Below are positions 26,540 through 37,677 of a stretch of DNA of 64,000 nt, one piece after another. The notes under the pieces are model-generated. The model saw nothing but the letters and a program-made list of their open reading frames with translations, did no database searches and was not told the origin of the DNA. The stretch lies in contig OX030966.1 in the NCBI GenBank assembly GCA_943735955.1, positions 4,330,976 through 4,394,975 of the forward strand, in the 5' to 3' direction. How positions within the stretch are numbered: the stretch's first letter is position 1; every line of letters begins with the position of its first letter. Position numbers and translations under genes: made by a program. This stretch comes from Piscicola geometra. Lineage: Eukaryota; Annelida; Clitellata; Hirudinida; Piscicolidae.

Positions 26540-28665
26540 ATGGATCGGATGAGATGAAGGATGATGATGATGATGATTATGAGAATGATGCAGGTGATGA
26601 TGATGATGGATGGGATGAGAAGAAGGATGATGATAATGATTATGAGAATGATGCAGGTGATGATGATGATGGATGGGATGGGAAGAAGGATGATGATGAT
26701 GATTATGAGAATGATGCAGGTGGTGATGATGACGGATGGGATGAGAAGAAGGATGATGATGATGATTATGAGAATGATGCAGGTGATGATGACGATGGAT
26801 GGGATGAGAAGAAGGATGATGATGATGATTATGAGAATGATGCAGGTGGTGATGATGATGGATGGGATGAGAAGAAGGATGATGATGATGATTATGAGAA
26901 TGATGCAGGTGGTGATGATGACGGATGGGATGAGAAGAAGGATGATGATGATGATTATGAGAATGATGCAGGTGGTGATGATGACGGATGGGATGAGAAG
27001 AAGGATGATGATGATGATTATGAGAATGATGCAGGTGGTGATGACGATGGATGGGATGAGAAGAAGGATGATGATGATGATTATGAGAATGATGCAGGTG
27101 ATGATGACGATGGATGGGATGAGAAGAAGGATGATGATGATGATTATGAGAATGATGCAGGTGATGATGATGATGGATGGGATGAGAAGAAGGATGATGA
27201 TAATGATTATGAGAATGATGCAGGTGATGATGACGATGGATGGGATGAGAAGAAGGATGATGATGATGATTATGAGAATGATGCAGGTGATGATGATGAT
27301 GGATGGGATGAGAAGAAGGATGATGATAATGATTATGAGAATGATGCAGGTGATGATGATGATGGATGGGATGAGAAGAAGGATGATGATGATAATGATT
27401 ATGAGAATGATGCAGGTGGTGATGATGACGGATGGGATGGGAAGAAGGATGATGATGATGATTATGAGAATGATGCAGGTGGTGATGATGATGGATGGGA
27501 TGAGAAGAAGGATGATGATGATGATGATTATGAGAATGATGCAGGTGATGATGATGACGGATGGGATGGGAAGAAGGATGATGATGATGATTATGAGAAT
27601 GATGCAGGTGATGATGATGATGGATGGGATGGGAAGAAGGATGATGATGATGATTATGAGAATGATGCAGGTGGTGATGATGACGGATGGGATGGGAAGA
27701 AGGATGATGATGATGATTATGAGAATGATGCAGGTGATGATGATGATGGATGGGATGAGAAGAAGGATGATGATGATGATGATTATGAGAATGATGCAGG
27801 TGATGATGATGATGGATGGGATGAGATGAAGGATGATGATGATGATGATTATGAGAATGATGCAGGTGGTGATGATGATGGATGGGATGAGAAGAAGGAT
27901 GATGATGATGATTATGAGAATGATGCAGGTGATGATGATGATGGATGGGATGAGAAGAAGGATGATGATGATGATGATTATGAGAATGATGCAGGTGATG
28001 ATGATGACGGATGGGATGAGAAGGATGATGATGATGATGATTATGAGAATGATGCAGGTGATGATGATGACGGATGGGATGAGAAGAAGGATGATGATGA
28101 TGATTATGAGAATGATGCAGGTGGTGATGATGACGGATGGGATGGGAAGAAGGATGATGATGATGATTATGAGAATGATGCAGGTGGTGATGATGACGGA
28201 TGGGATGGGAAGAAGGATGATGATGATGATTATGAGAATGATGCAGGTGGTGATGATGACGGATGGGATGGGAAGAAGGATGATGATGATGATTATGAGA
28301 ATGATGCAGGTGGTGATGATGACGGATGGGATGGGAAGAAGGATGATGATGATGATTATGAGAATGATGCAGGTGGTGATGATGACGGATGGGATGGGAA
28401 GAAGGATGATGATGATGATTATGAGAATGATGCAGGTGGTGATGATGACGGATGGGATGGGAAGAAGGATGATGATGATGATTATGAGAATGATGCAGGT
28501 GGTGATGATGACGGATGGGATGGGAAGAAGGATGATGATGATGATTATGAGAATGATGCAGGTGGTGATGATGACGGATGGGATGGGAAGAAGGATGATG
28601 ATGATGATTATGAGAATGATGCAGGTGATGATGATGATGGATGGGATGAGAAAAAGGATGATGAA
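26540..28665. repeat. 60-bp minisatellite, about 35 copies, open in four frames
   Basis: Each unit contains GATTATGAGAATGATGCAGG, then GTGATGATGACGGATGGGAT, then GRGAAGAAGG and a (GAT)n of variable length. Almost all length changes are multiples of three. On the plus strand the frame from about 26548 to 28683 would encode an acidic repeat (YENDAGGDDDGWDGKK); another plus frame gives Met/Arg-rich and two minus frames give Ile-rich and His-rich repeats. There is no ATG with a clear upstream exon and the TGA-rich unit is open in so many frames that coding is not shown. Copies 28100-28600 are nearly identical, suggesting recent amplification. Confidence 0.95.
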
Positions 28666-28683
28666 GAGAGTCATGAGGTCTGA

Positions 28684-29640
28684 AGTATTGAAACAAAAAG
28701 ATTATTAAAACTTGTTGAATGAACAATTCTTCATAGTCAAAGTAATGAAAAAACTTTAATAGAAAAGATTGTCTTGCATTCTGAAGAAATATGCGTGAGA
28801 AGCAATTAAAACTGTGTAGGAAAAGAAAAAAATGCATAAACCGTGAAAAATTAAAATTCTTGCGTGTATTAGCAAAGAAAAAATATATCCGTCAATTTAA
28901 ATAAATGATAAAATTGTTAATATTCAATTTGTTCCACTGTTTCAGTTACCCTAAAAACACCATGTTCTCAATGCTAAATGGGAAAACGCTAATGAGTTAG
29001 ATCAGTAAGTTACGTTATTTTACTTTTGCAAAGTCGATAAATTCAGGTTCTTGGAGAATGTTGGAAAATATAAAAATGTCCGTCTTGTACATGGTGTTTA
29101 ACGGTATAAAAGAATTGTCCTTGAAAGCTAATCTTTTTTCAATAATATCCGTTTGAAATAATAATTTTTAAATTGTTTTACTCTCATTTCATGTATTTTA
29201 GAATTGATCAGAATTTTTTTTAAAGGAAAAAAGTGCAAGATTCAAAGGAGGGTGTGTATCAATTGAAGAGTAGATGTTCATTGTTGTAGCAAAATATGAA
29301 ATTGAAAGAATAGCTTTTCATAATTACATCTAGTTATCGCACGTTTTCCTCTTTCATTGATTGGTTATATTCTTACCTTCCCAATATCTTTTCACTTTTT
29401 TCCAGTCACAATTTCTTTTGCGTCTTTCCACTATCATTTATCAACTTCTCAATATTTCTCAATTTTCCACCTAACTTCTCCACCCCTCCCTACTCTTAAT
29501 TGCCTACTTTTTCAACTCACCCTTCACTCACACCTACCCACCCCTCACTCATTCATCATCAGCATCATCCTCTACCCATAAAATTATCCTCATCATCATT
29601 ATCATCATGCACCCATCATGCACCCATCATCATCATCTTC

Positions 29641-29674
<34 letters not shown>

Positions 29675-29720
29675 TCACATCATCATCATCATCACCATCA
29701 TCATCATCATCGTGCACCCA
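28684..29720. other. Spacer with (ATC)n before a fibrinogen-domain gene
   Basis: AT-rich up to about 29560, nothing recognised. From 29594 to 29720 an ATC/CACC repeat forms the 3' UTR side of the fibrinogen-domain gene. Confidence 0.6.
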
Positions 29721-32700
29721 TCAAATGATTCTCATCATCATCCTGGAGGCTTTAACAGCAGTAGTGCCATCTGGTAGCTTGTACCACGCTGGGGCGTTGG
29801 AGTTCAGATGCACCGCTAAGCAGCTGTTCATCCACCAGCCTGGGAAAGACAAGTTGTCGTTAGTTGAGAAAACAAATAAGAAGGGAGTGTTGTTTTAGAA
29901 ATAACATCAAACACTGTAAAAGCTTCAACAATTCACTCTTAATAATTCCTCCACAAGCCTTTCCAAACCTCCACAAACCTCCATCAGTCGTCAAGTATTC
30001 GCATCCAGTTTTAGGATTATCCTTGGTGTGGAAGGACGAACCAACGATTGTAAAACCTGGATTGGTGGCTGCTTTGTATCGGAAAGCGTCTGTCGCGTCG
30101 CCGTAATAGTTTCCGAGACCTAAGGCGTATCCAGTGGCTGCTGCTCCGACACTGAAGCTGTCGTACTCGGCTGAGTACCACTTTGACGCCTGCGACTGCA
30201 GCTCGATTCTGTCGTGTGTGGCTTTGTGTGTTTTAGTGTGTTTATATGTGAGTTTGTTCCATGTAGGTGTGTTCTTGTGTGAGTTTGTATCATGTAGGTG
30301 TGTTCTTGTGTGAGTTTGTATCATGTAGGTGTGTTCTTGTGTGAGTTTGTATCATGTAGGTGTGTTCTTGTGTGAGTTAGTATGTTGGTGTTTTTTGTGT
30401 GATTTTATGTTTGTTGAGGTGTATGGGTTTATTGAAGTAGTTTTCCAGTTTGTGTGAAAGTGTGTTTTTGTGTGTGGTTTCGACAAAGTGATTCGTGGTT
30501 GGTGTGGGGTTAAGATACTGGGCTGATGGTGTGTTTTGTTTGGTTTGGTGTGCAATATTTCAATTCACTGGCTGAAATAATTTATTTAAAGTTTCTCTAT
30601 TTGGTGAGTGTGGAGGCGACAGTGGCGTTGATGGAGGCGACAGTGGCGACGATGGGATGACGAGAAGGCCACCTGAGACGGCAGTTGTTGCCAGTCGTGA
30701 AAGTGTTCAGCTTCGACAACCCCACCCAGTAAGCGCTGTCTTCAATTTGTCATTATAGTTGTTTTATAACATTCATTTTTTTTAAACTACCAAAAAACTT
30801 GAAAAAAAAATTTGTTGATCTAATAGCTACAATACTATCCTTCTCCATCACCACGAACACAACCTACCACATTCTCAACCTCCACAACCAGCACTCACCG
30901 CTTATTCTGAATCCATTAACGTATGCTGATAATGAAAAGTCAAAGCTTGACCCCTCTGGTCTGGCTGAAATGACGATCCACCCGTTGTTCACTTGCAGGG
31001 AAGAAGAGGAGAGGCTTGGAAAAGATGCCATAGTGTCACTCGATTTGTAAGCTGGAAGGGGAGTGGAAAAATATAATTATAAACTGAATGTGAAGCTTTA
31101 AAAGTGGGAAAAATGAGAAAAAGGAAAAAAACGTAATATTTTACGATTTTTCTATTTTATGAGTGTACAATTATTTAACTTAAATTCTGTCGACGACTCA
31201 AATGCAAAATAAATAACAAATGAAACAAACTGTTGCTTTTGTTGCAAGTGATGATGGCCCAGACTTGGTTGTAGCATTCGCTAGTGCACCTGTCGCCCAG
31301 GAGAGGCCAGCACTGGTAGTAGAGGTTGCCTTCGTGGGTGAAGGGAATTTCGCAGTCGACTTGAGGGTCGGCTCCTTTGGGAGGGGCAGGGGGGGAGTGA
31401 GATTGAAAATGGGGTTTGAAGTTGGATGGGTGAGTGGTTAAGTGGCTTGACGAGAGACTGGTTACTTAGTGAGTTGGTAAATGAAGAGAATGTAGTTGAT
31501 TAACTGAGTTTAACGTCGTTACGTGTGTTTTGATGCGTTTAACTCGATGAGTTTTAACATCAAACTACCTCCAGGTGCGGGACAGCTTTTCTGTAAAAAT
31601 GATTTTTTGACCCGATTACTTTGAAAACGTTAAAACCTTTTTGAATTATTTTATTCAAAATAAGATCATATCCCCAAATTAAAAATTAATATATTATATT
31701 TTATTCCAAAATAAACGCAAAACTATCATATAACAATAAAACTTCGAAAAAACAATTTTAAACCTTTAAATTTGCTCTCAACAAACAAAAAACCTCTCTC
31801 CAAACAGACAAACAAACAGACAAACAAACAGAAAAACAAACAGACAAACAAACAGACAAACAGACAGACAAACATCCACCAAGAGCAGCAGCAAAACGCA
31901 CACTATAAGTTCGACAGGCGGTGCTGTAGAGCGAGGGGTCAGGGTCGACGGAGGAAAGACGACACGAGTGCTCTTTGAAGGAGAAACTCCGGCACTCGGA
32001 CCAGTGCCTGCACAACGAGGCACACTCGAGCGCTGACCGAGCCGTCGTCGCTGGTGCAGCGGAGGAGGCTTGCTCAAACGTGCATCTCGGTACGCCTGTT
32101 GCGTCTCTGTAGAGGGAGCTCTGTTGGAGTGGGAGGAGAGTAGAGTGAGAAGATTTTGAAAAATTATAAAAAGGCTAAAAGAGAAAAAGTTTGAGTGGAA
32201 AAAGAAAGTGAAAATTGGGAGTTGTGAGTGAGAAGGAAAAAGGAAATTAATGAATTAGGGTGAAAGACTAGAAAAAGTTCGAATGAAGAAAAAAGAATAC
32301 AAAGAAAAAAGTTGTAGACGAAAAAAGAGAGAATACAAAGAGAAATTTTTTACGAAAAAAAATGGTAAAACAAAAAGAAATCCAGAACAGGAAATGGAGA
32401 TTGTAGTATTTTGAAAATTTAACTGAGAAAAGTTTCCAAAGACGAATCGGAGCTTCGATTATTTCAAATTTTTATAAGCGTTTTTATATTCTTACAATAG
32501 GTGATGTAATTTTAAATAGAATAGGCTAGTTTAACAATAATATATTCCAAATATAAAAGCCTACCGTGTATTCTACTAAGTTAGAATAAACCCGCCTTGT
32601 AAGAAGGCCAACAAAAACGATTAATAGTTCTCTCGTTAACATTTCCAATAACTTTAAGTGAATTAATTCTTCAAATTCAGTTTACTTTATTACTTTTTTC

Positions 32701-33373
32701 AAGTCACCTGTTAATAAAAGCGATTAATTAGATGTTAGATTTTGTTTTTAATTGCTTTGAAAAACTTTTTTAATCACAGAGTTGAAGAAATAGAAAACTA
32801 AATACTTTATGTATAAATTTAATTCCCATAAAACTTAACTTATATACTATAAAATGTTTAAAATATACAAAAATTCCAAATCTACAATCAGACGCCAACC
32901 CGTTTACAAATCAAAAATACAAAAGGGACTGTAAACGTTTCTATTTTACGGCGTCTCTACAATACAAGTCACGTTGCATTCATTCTTGATTGTCAGTCAC
33001 ACGAGATTTGGTGATTCTTCAGCAATTATTCTTTACGCGGAGCATTGTGTGCCTTTCAGAAACGTGGATGGTTGGGATGAAAGGTTGCGGATTCATAAGA
33101 GAATGGGATGGGTTATTGGAATAGCTAACACAAATAGATAGATGAGTGAGAATGTATGACAAATATATAAAGAAAAAATTGTTAGAAAGAATATGATAAA
33201 TAAAGTAAATAAAAGATTAAATGAAAATTGTTCCGAAGAATCAAGACATTTATCTCCATTTGACATGATTTCCTCGAGACACGCTACAGTCTGTCGGGTT
33301 GGAACTAATTGAGGACCTTGGATCATGCGAGGCCATTGTGTGCGCCGATGTGCCATTCAATCTCCGTGCACTT
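29721..33373 (-). CDS. PAN + FN2-like + fibrinogen C-terminal domain protein
   Basis: Probable secreted lectin-like fibrinogen-related protein. Phase-matched exons: 33317-33373 (tentative), 31904-32106, 31231-31374, 30899-30991, 30673-30739, 29979-30208, 29721-29839. Exon 31904-32106 has a PAN/apple-like Cys pattern (LECASLCRHWSECRSFSF ... CRL ... ACRTY). The next has a degenerate fibronectin-II-like motif (DCEIPFTHEGNLYYQCW). Then a complete though divergent fibrinogen domain: NNGWIVISARPEGSSFDF, YVNGFRIS, AYWVGLSKLNTFTTGNN, YSAEYDSFSVG, FHTKDNPKTGCEYL, TTDGGWWMNSCLAVHLNS, ending ASRMMMRII and TGA at 29721-29723. The usual GGWWYNxC calcium/ligand motif is kept as GGWWMNSC. The last codons run into an ATC repeat. 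No signal-peptide exon was found, so the 5' end is incomplete. Confidence 0.78.
30225..30400. repeat. 32-bp minisatellite, about 4-5 copies
   Basis: Units of GTAGGTGTGTTCTTGTGTGA plus GTTTGTATCAT, in the intron between fibrinogen-domain exons 30673-30739 and 29979-30208. Confidence 0.9.
31798..31876. repeat. (AAACAGAC)n repeat
   Basis: Octanucleotide repeat in the intron just past the PAN-domain exon donor at 31903. Confidence 0.92.
32107..33316. other. Intron or spacer of the fibrinogen-domain gene
   Basis: AT-rich with purine-rich AAAAAGAGAA stretches; no exon recognised. If the exon at 33317-33373 is real this is an intron of about 1.2 kb. Confidence 0.4.
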
Positions 33374-34031
33374 CTATGCGGTGGCTTGAGCGGCATTCAT
33401 TGGAGGTGGAGTGGGTCTCTAGTGGGTGGTGAAGGAAGGAAGGGTGTTGGAGTGGAGTTGAAAGAGATGGGTAGTTTTGCAGGCATTAATGAAAGGGTTT
33501 GATGCTGAGTTGGGTTTACGATTTTGTTTTATAACTTTTTTGCAAATCCCTGATTTAACAAATGTGATTCATCCGATGATCCCAAGTAGAATGTGGCTGC
33601 AGAAGAGGCGCAATTATCTGAAGAGCAAGATACTCTAATAAAATTAAAACAGTAATGAACCATATAAAGTCAAATGGTTTAATTAGTCTACTTTCTTGTG
33701 TGTAAGTATGCATCGTGTGCGCATGCAAGGTATTTCAAAGATAACGTAAGAACGAACAATGCCAAAGCAACAATAGCATGGTCGTAAGCCTTTTTAAAGT
33801 TTCCTCGGAGTTTTTATTCCCTTAATGAATCAATTCCCTATTCATGAGTCGACATTCGTTTATGGAATAATGAATTAACCAAAATTAAAAATTCTTTATA
33901 GGCATGCAGATGTTGAATATTCAATATAGGCACAAAATTATTGTAATTAATCAGTGTTTTTAATAAATAATTTTTATTGAATATTGAAAAAATATATAAA
34001 AAACCAGGTAATAAAACCAAGAATCTTCCGT

Positions 34032-34821
34032 TTAAAGGGTTGTTGAAATGTCCTGCAATTAAAATACATGATATTTATTTAAATAAATAACTGCGATTTT
34101 CTTCATGCATATTCAATGAATATAAATAATATTCAAACTTTTCAAGTTTTTAAAATTAAAATTAATTAATTTTTCACTTAGAAAACATACAATTTATGTA
34201 AATGAAAACTTTATTCAACAAATTACTCCAAGAAAATAAAATAATATTTTTGTAAACATCTTTAAAAAAAAAGAAAAAAAGAGCCATAATAAAACCTGTT
34301 TGCAGTTGGGACAAGGGCCAAATATGACGCCATAGCTCTGCCGCGTGGTCGCCTGGTACCTCAACCACTTTGCAATCATCATCATAACCACATTTTTTTA
34401 TAATAACAATTATTATCATTATTATTGGTTATAAAAAAATGAATTAAAAAAATATTCTCAAAAGAATTAAAATTCTTAATTAAATGACTAATTAAAATCC
34501 ATCAATTAAAACCTCCTTGCCCCATTATTAAACTTAACCCATTTAACTTAACCCTCGTTAAAAACCAATCCCATCCCTCTATCCATCCATCCATGCATCC
34601 ATGCATCCATGCATCCATCCATGCATCCACCAACCACAACCTCAATGACGCAGGTGCGATGGTAGACAAAGGGACAGACAGACGGGGAAGTAGAGTGACA
34701 GACACAGTGCACGTCTGGCTTTTCTTCCTCCAACTCATGTAGCAGACACAAACCGCATTCATCCCCTTCTTCTTCGTCTTCATCATTGTCGTTCTCTTTG
34801 TTTGTCTGGTGGTTGTTGTAG

Positions 34822-34855
<34 letters not shown>

Positions 34856-37380
34856 TATCATCATCATCATCATCACCACCATCATCATCATCATCATCAC
34901 CATCATCATCACCTGAAGCTTCTTGATAGCTTCATCACTGAGATCCACTCCTAACAGCCAGCTGAGTTTAGCCACAAAGTTCACATCATCATCATCAGCA
35001 CTTCCCTCGACATCATCATCATCAGTACCAAAGTAATGATCATCATCAATTCTATTATAGTTGTCCCTGTTGATTAGGCGTTGTTGTTGTTGTTGGTGTT
35101 TGTCGCGAGCAGTCAATCAGTTATGAAAATTAGGATCCTTTTACAATTTTAATAGTAATAAAAATTACTACTTCTACTACAAATTAATACTACTAATACT
35201 ACTACTAATATTCATACTACTACAAGTAAAACTACTACACATAATAGTAGTGACGACATTGATGGTTGAACAGTAATGATGATGATAATGATGATGGTGG
35301 TGATTATGATAGTGATGATTACCAACCAAAAGTTTCTATTCCTTTGCACATTGGCTTCAAGCTCTTCTCGCACTGTAGAAAATCCTCTCAATTAACTAAT
35401 TAGCAAAATATAAATAATCAAAATAATACTATTATTAGTAATTATACTTAGGCTGATTAATTGAGAAATTAAAGTAAAATTAATTAAATAAACGATTTGT
35501 TTTAGAGGTTGTATCATCGCCTAACCCTGTTTTTTCCCATGGAATGTGAGTGAGGGCATTTTCATTGCATCATCAGCGTCCACTGTCACTGTTACTGAGA
35601 CTCCTCTCCCTGGATGATGATGATGATGATGATGATAATGGCGATGATAATGATGATGATGATGGCGATGATGATAATGATGATGGCGATGATGATGGCG
35701 ATGATGATAATGATGATGGCGATGTGAAATTATTCACAAACCTACAGCCACTCTACGATGCAGCTTTTTACAAAACGATGGTGATGATGATGATGCTGCT
35801 GCTGATGATGATGACGGTAATAATGATGCTGCTGATAATGATGACGGCTCAGGCAGCACAGTCACGTGCTCGTCTAGTTGCTGGAGCAGTTTCCATGGCA
35901 ACTGCAGAGAGGCTACGCGTTGTTGGAAGGCGTTGTAGGCGAGCTGAATGCTGTGCTGAGGTGCGTGAGGGAGTGATGGAAAGAGTGGATTTGATGCTAT
36001 TGATTTATTAATATTAATTATCAATAGAGTTTTTTTAATTCTCAATAATGTGTTTTCTAATCTTCAATAATGTGTTTTCTAATGCTGTTATTTTAATTAT
36101 GATGATGATGATTATTATTATTAAAATAAACGTGATGATGATAATAACATAAATAGTAATAATAATTATTATTATCCTTATTAATATGATTATGATTATG
36201 ATGATTATTCTAACAACTACGTGATGAGAGGGCGTGCTAGGATCAAAGAGTGGCTTCCCGGGCAGGTCACACTCTTGGACAGTGAGCTCATGTGGCGCCT
36301 AGTCAGGAATATAATCACCATCATCATCATAAATCATTACCACCACCATCATCATCATTATCATCCTCATCATCATCATCCACTCCATCATCAACACAAC
36401 ATGCACTACATGGAAACCTTTTTGAGGATCATCACCATCATGACTAATAATTGATCATCATCATCATGACTAAAAATTGAAGATCATGATCATGACTAAC
36501 AATTCTGGATCATGATCATGACTAACAATTGAATTGACGGCTATGGTGATGTGGTGAAGTCTCTGCTGACTGTCCCAATGCCTCAACACCACTCTCGAAA
36601 GATCATCATCAACACTCACCAAACTGTTGTTGTGATAATGATTTATTATACTATAAAAAAACACCAAAAAAAGTATACTAAGATTGACAGTATACATTTT
36701 AATACTATCATTACTGCCATTACTTTAACAATAAAAAAACAAATATAATCTCGTAATTTATATGTGTGTAAGTGTGTGTGTGTGTGTGTATGTGTGTTAA
36801 TCTATGTAAATTCTATTAGTGATTTTCCATATAAATGAAGTCTCAAATCACTTGTGAAAGCCTATGTCACTCAGTTGACTTATGAGCACCCTCCAGTGAG
36901 AAACCTCATTACTTTTAGTCTTTAGCTGAGTATTTGATTTATTCTCAATAAAATTTTCATTTCCAGGCAAGAAAACGTCTTTCTGTTCTCCACTCTTTCG
37001 GTTGATGAAGTAATGATAAATTCTATGATTAATTATTGGAATAATTTGAAAGATGAATTATTTATATAAAAAAATAACCAAGATTTCTTGAATTTCATTT
37101 ATAAATTCTTTGACTGATTTCGTCTTTTTCAACTTCTTTAAAGTATTTATTAGAAAATTATTATAATTTATATTCTAAAAACTTAAAATTTAAATTTATA
37201 TCCACAATTTAACTCCAAAAATTATTTGATACCTTTTTCACTTTTTTGATATGACATTTCAATAAAAATTTCAATCTGATATCACAGGTTATATGAGGAT
37301 TTATCAATTTCTGGGCAATTTTCGTTCGTATTTGAAGGAAATGCTCTTCCTTGGAAGGTTTGATTGGAAAGCTGAATAGG
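34032..37380 (-). CDS. FANCL: FANCL, E3 ubiquitin ligase of the Fanconi anaemia core complex
   Basis: RING-type E3 that monoubiquitinates FANCD2/FANCI with UBE2T in interstrand crosslink repair. Phase-matched exons: 36852 to about 36910, 36539-36593, 36221-36298, 35742-35955, 35526-35603, 35327-35372, 34913-35066, 34641-34805, 34296-34367, 34032-34052. The RING reads ECGLCLLHELEE ... C.C ... FVYHRTCVIE|WLRYQATTRQSYGVIFG and CPNCKQ, closely matching FANCL. Upstream are URD-domain matches (HSIQLAYNAFQQRVASLQLP, RNRNFWDNYN, KLSWLLGVDLSDEAI) and WRVLISQLSDIGFHK. The tail is short (DISTTL, TAA). An N-terminal exon with HFLQIRTKIAQKLINPHITC lies at about 37285-37380, but the exons between it and 36910 are not resolved. 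Ser-rich and Asp-rich insertions come from in-frame ATC repeats. Confidence 0.92.
34822..34910. repeat. (ATC)n in a FANCL intron
   Basis: ATC repeat filling the intron between exons 34913-35066 and 34641-34805. A short CCATGCAT array (34575-34628) lies just past the next donor. Confidence 0.9.
35606..35728. repeat. (GATGATGGC)n in a FANCL intron
   Basis: GATGAT/GGCGATGAT repeat filling the short intron between exons 35742-35955 and 35526-35603. Confidence 0.9.
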
Positions 37381-37677
37381 TTATTATTTTAAAACTTATT
37401 GAACGTATAATTTCTCACATTAGACTTATCTTTGAGAACAGTCAAATGATTAAAGCAGTCTATTCCTTCAGAATAAACCGCAAGCATTTTGACTATTTAA
37501 ATAAATTTTAAATAAATTTAAAAGTAAATCACAGTTTTGAAAATAAATATTTAAAAATATGATATTTTATAATTTTAGTATGATTTCTAAACTTTTTGTA
37601 TTATTTTTTTTAATGTATTTATTAACAACTAATAAATATAGTTTTTGGTTAGACTAGTCATCTGCAGTTGGTCAAAG
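37381..37677. promoter_or_regulatory. Probable bidirectional promoter between FANCL and HFM1
   Basis: AT-rich region between the most 5' FANCL-like exon and the HFM1 ATG. No sharp element is visible; the call rests on the head-to-head arrangement. Confidence 0.4.

Noticed and set aside
26540..28665. CRISPR-like array of about 35 units
   Set aside because: Units are tandem with no unique spacers, and the DNA is eukaryotic.
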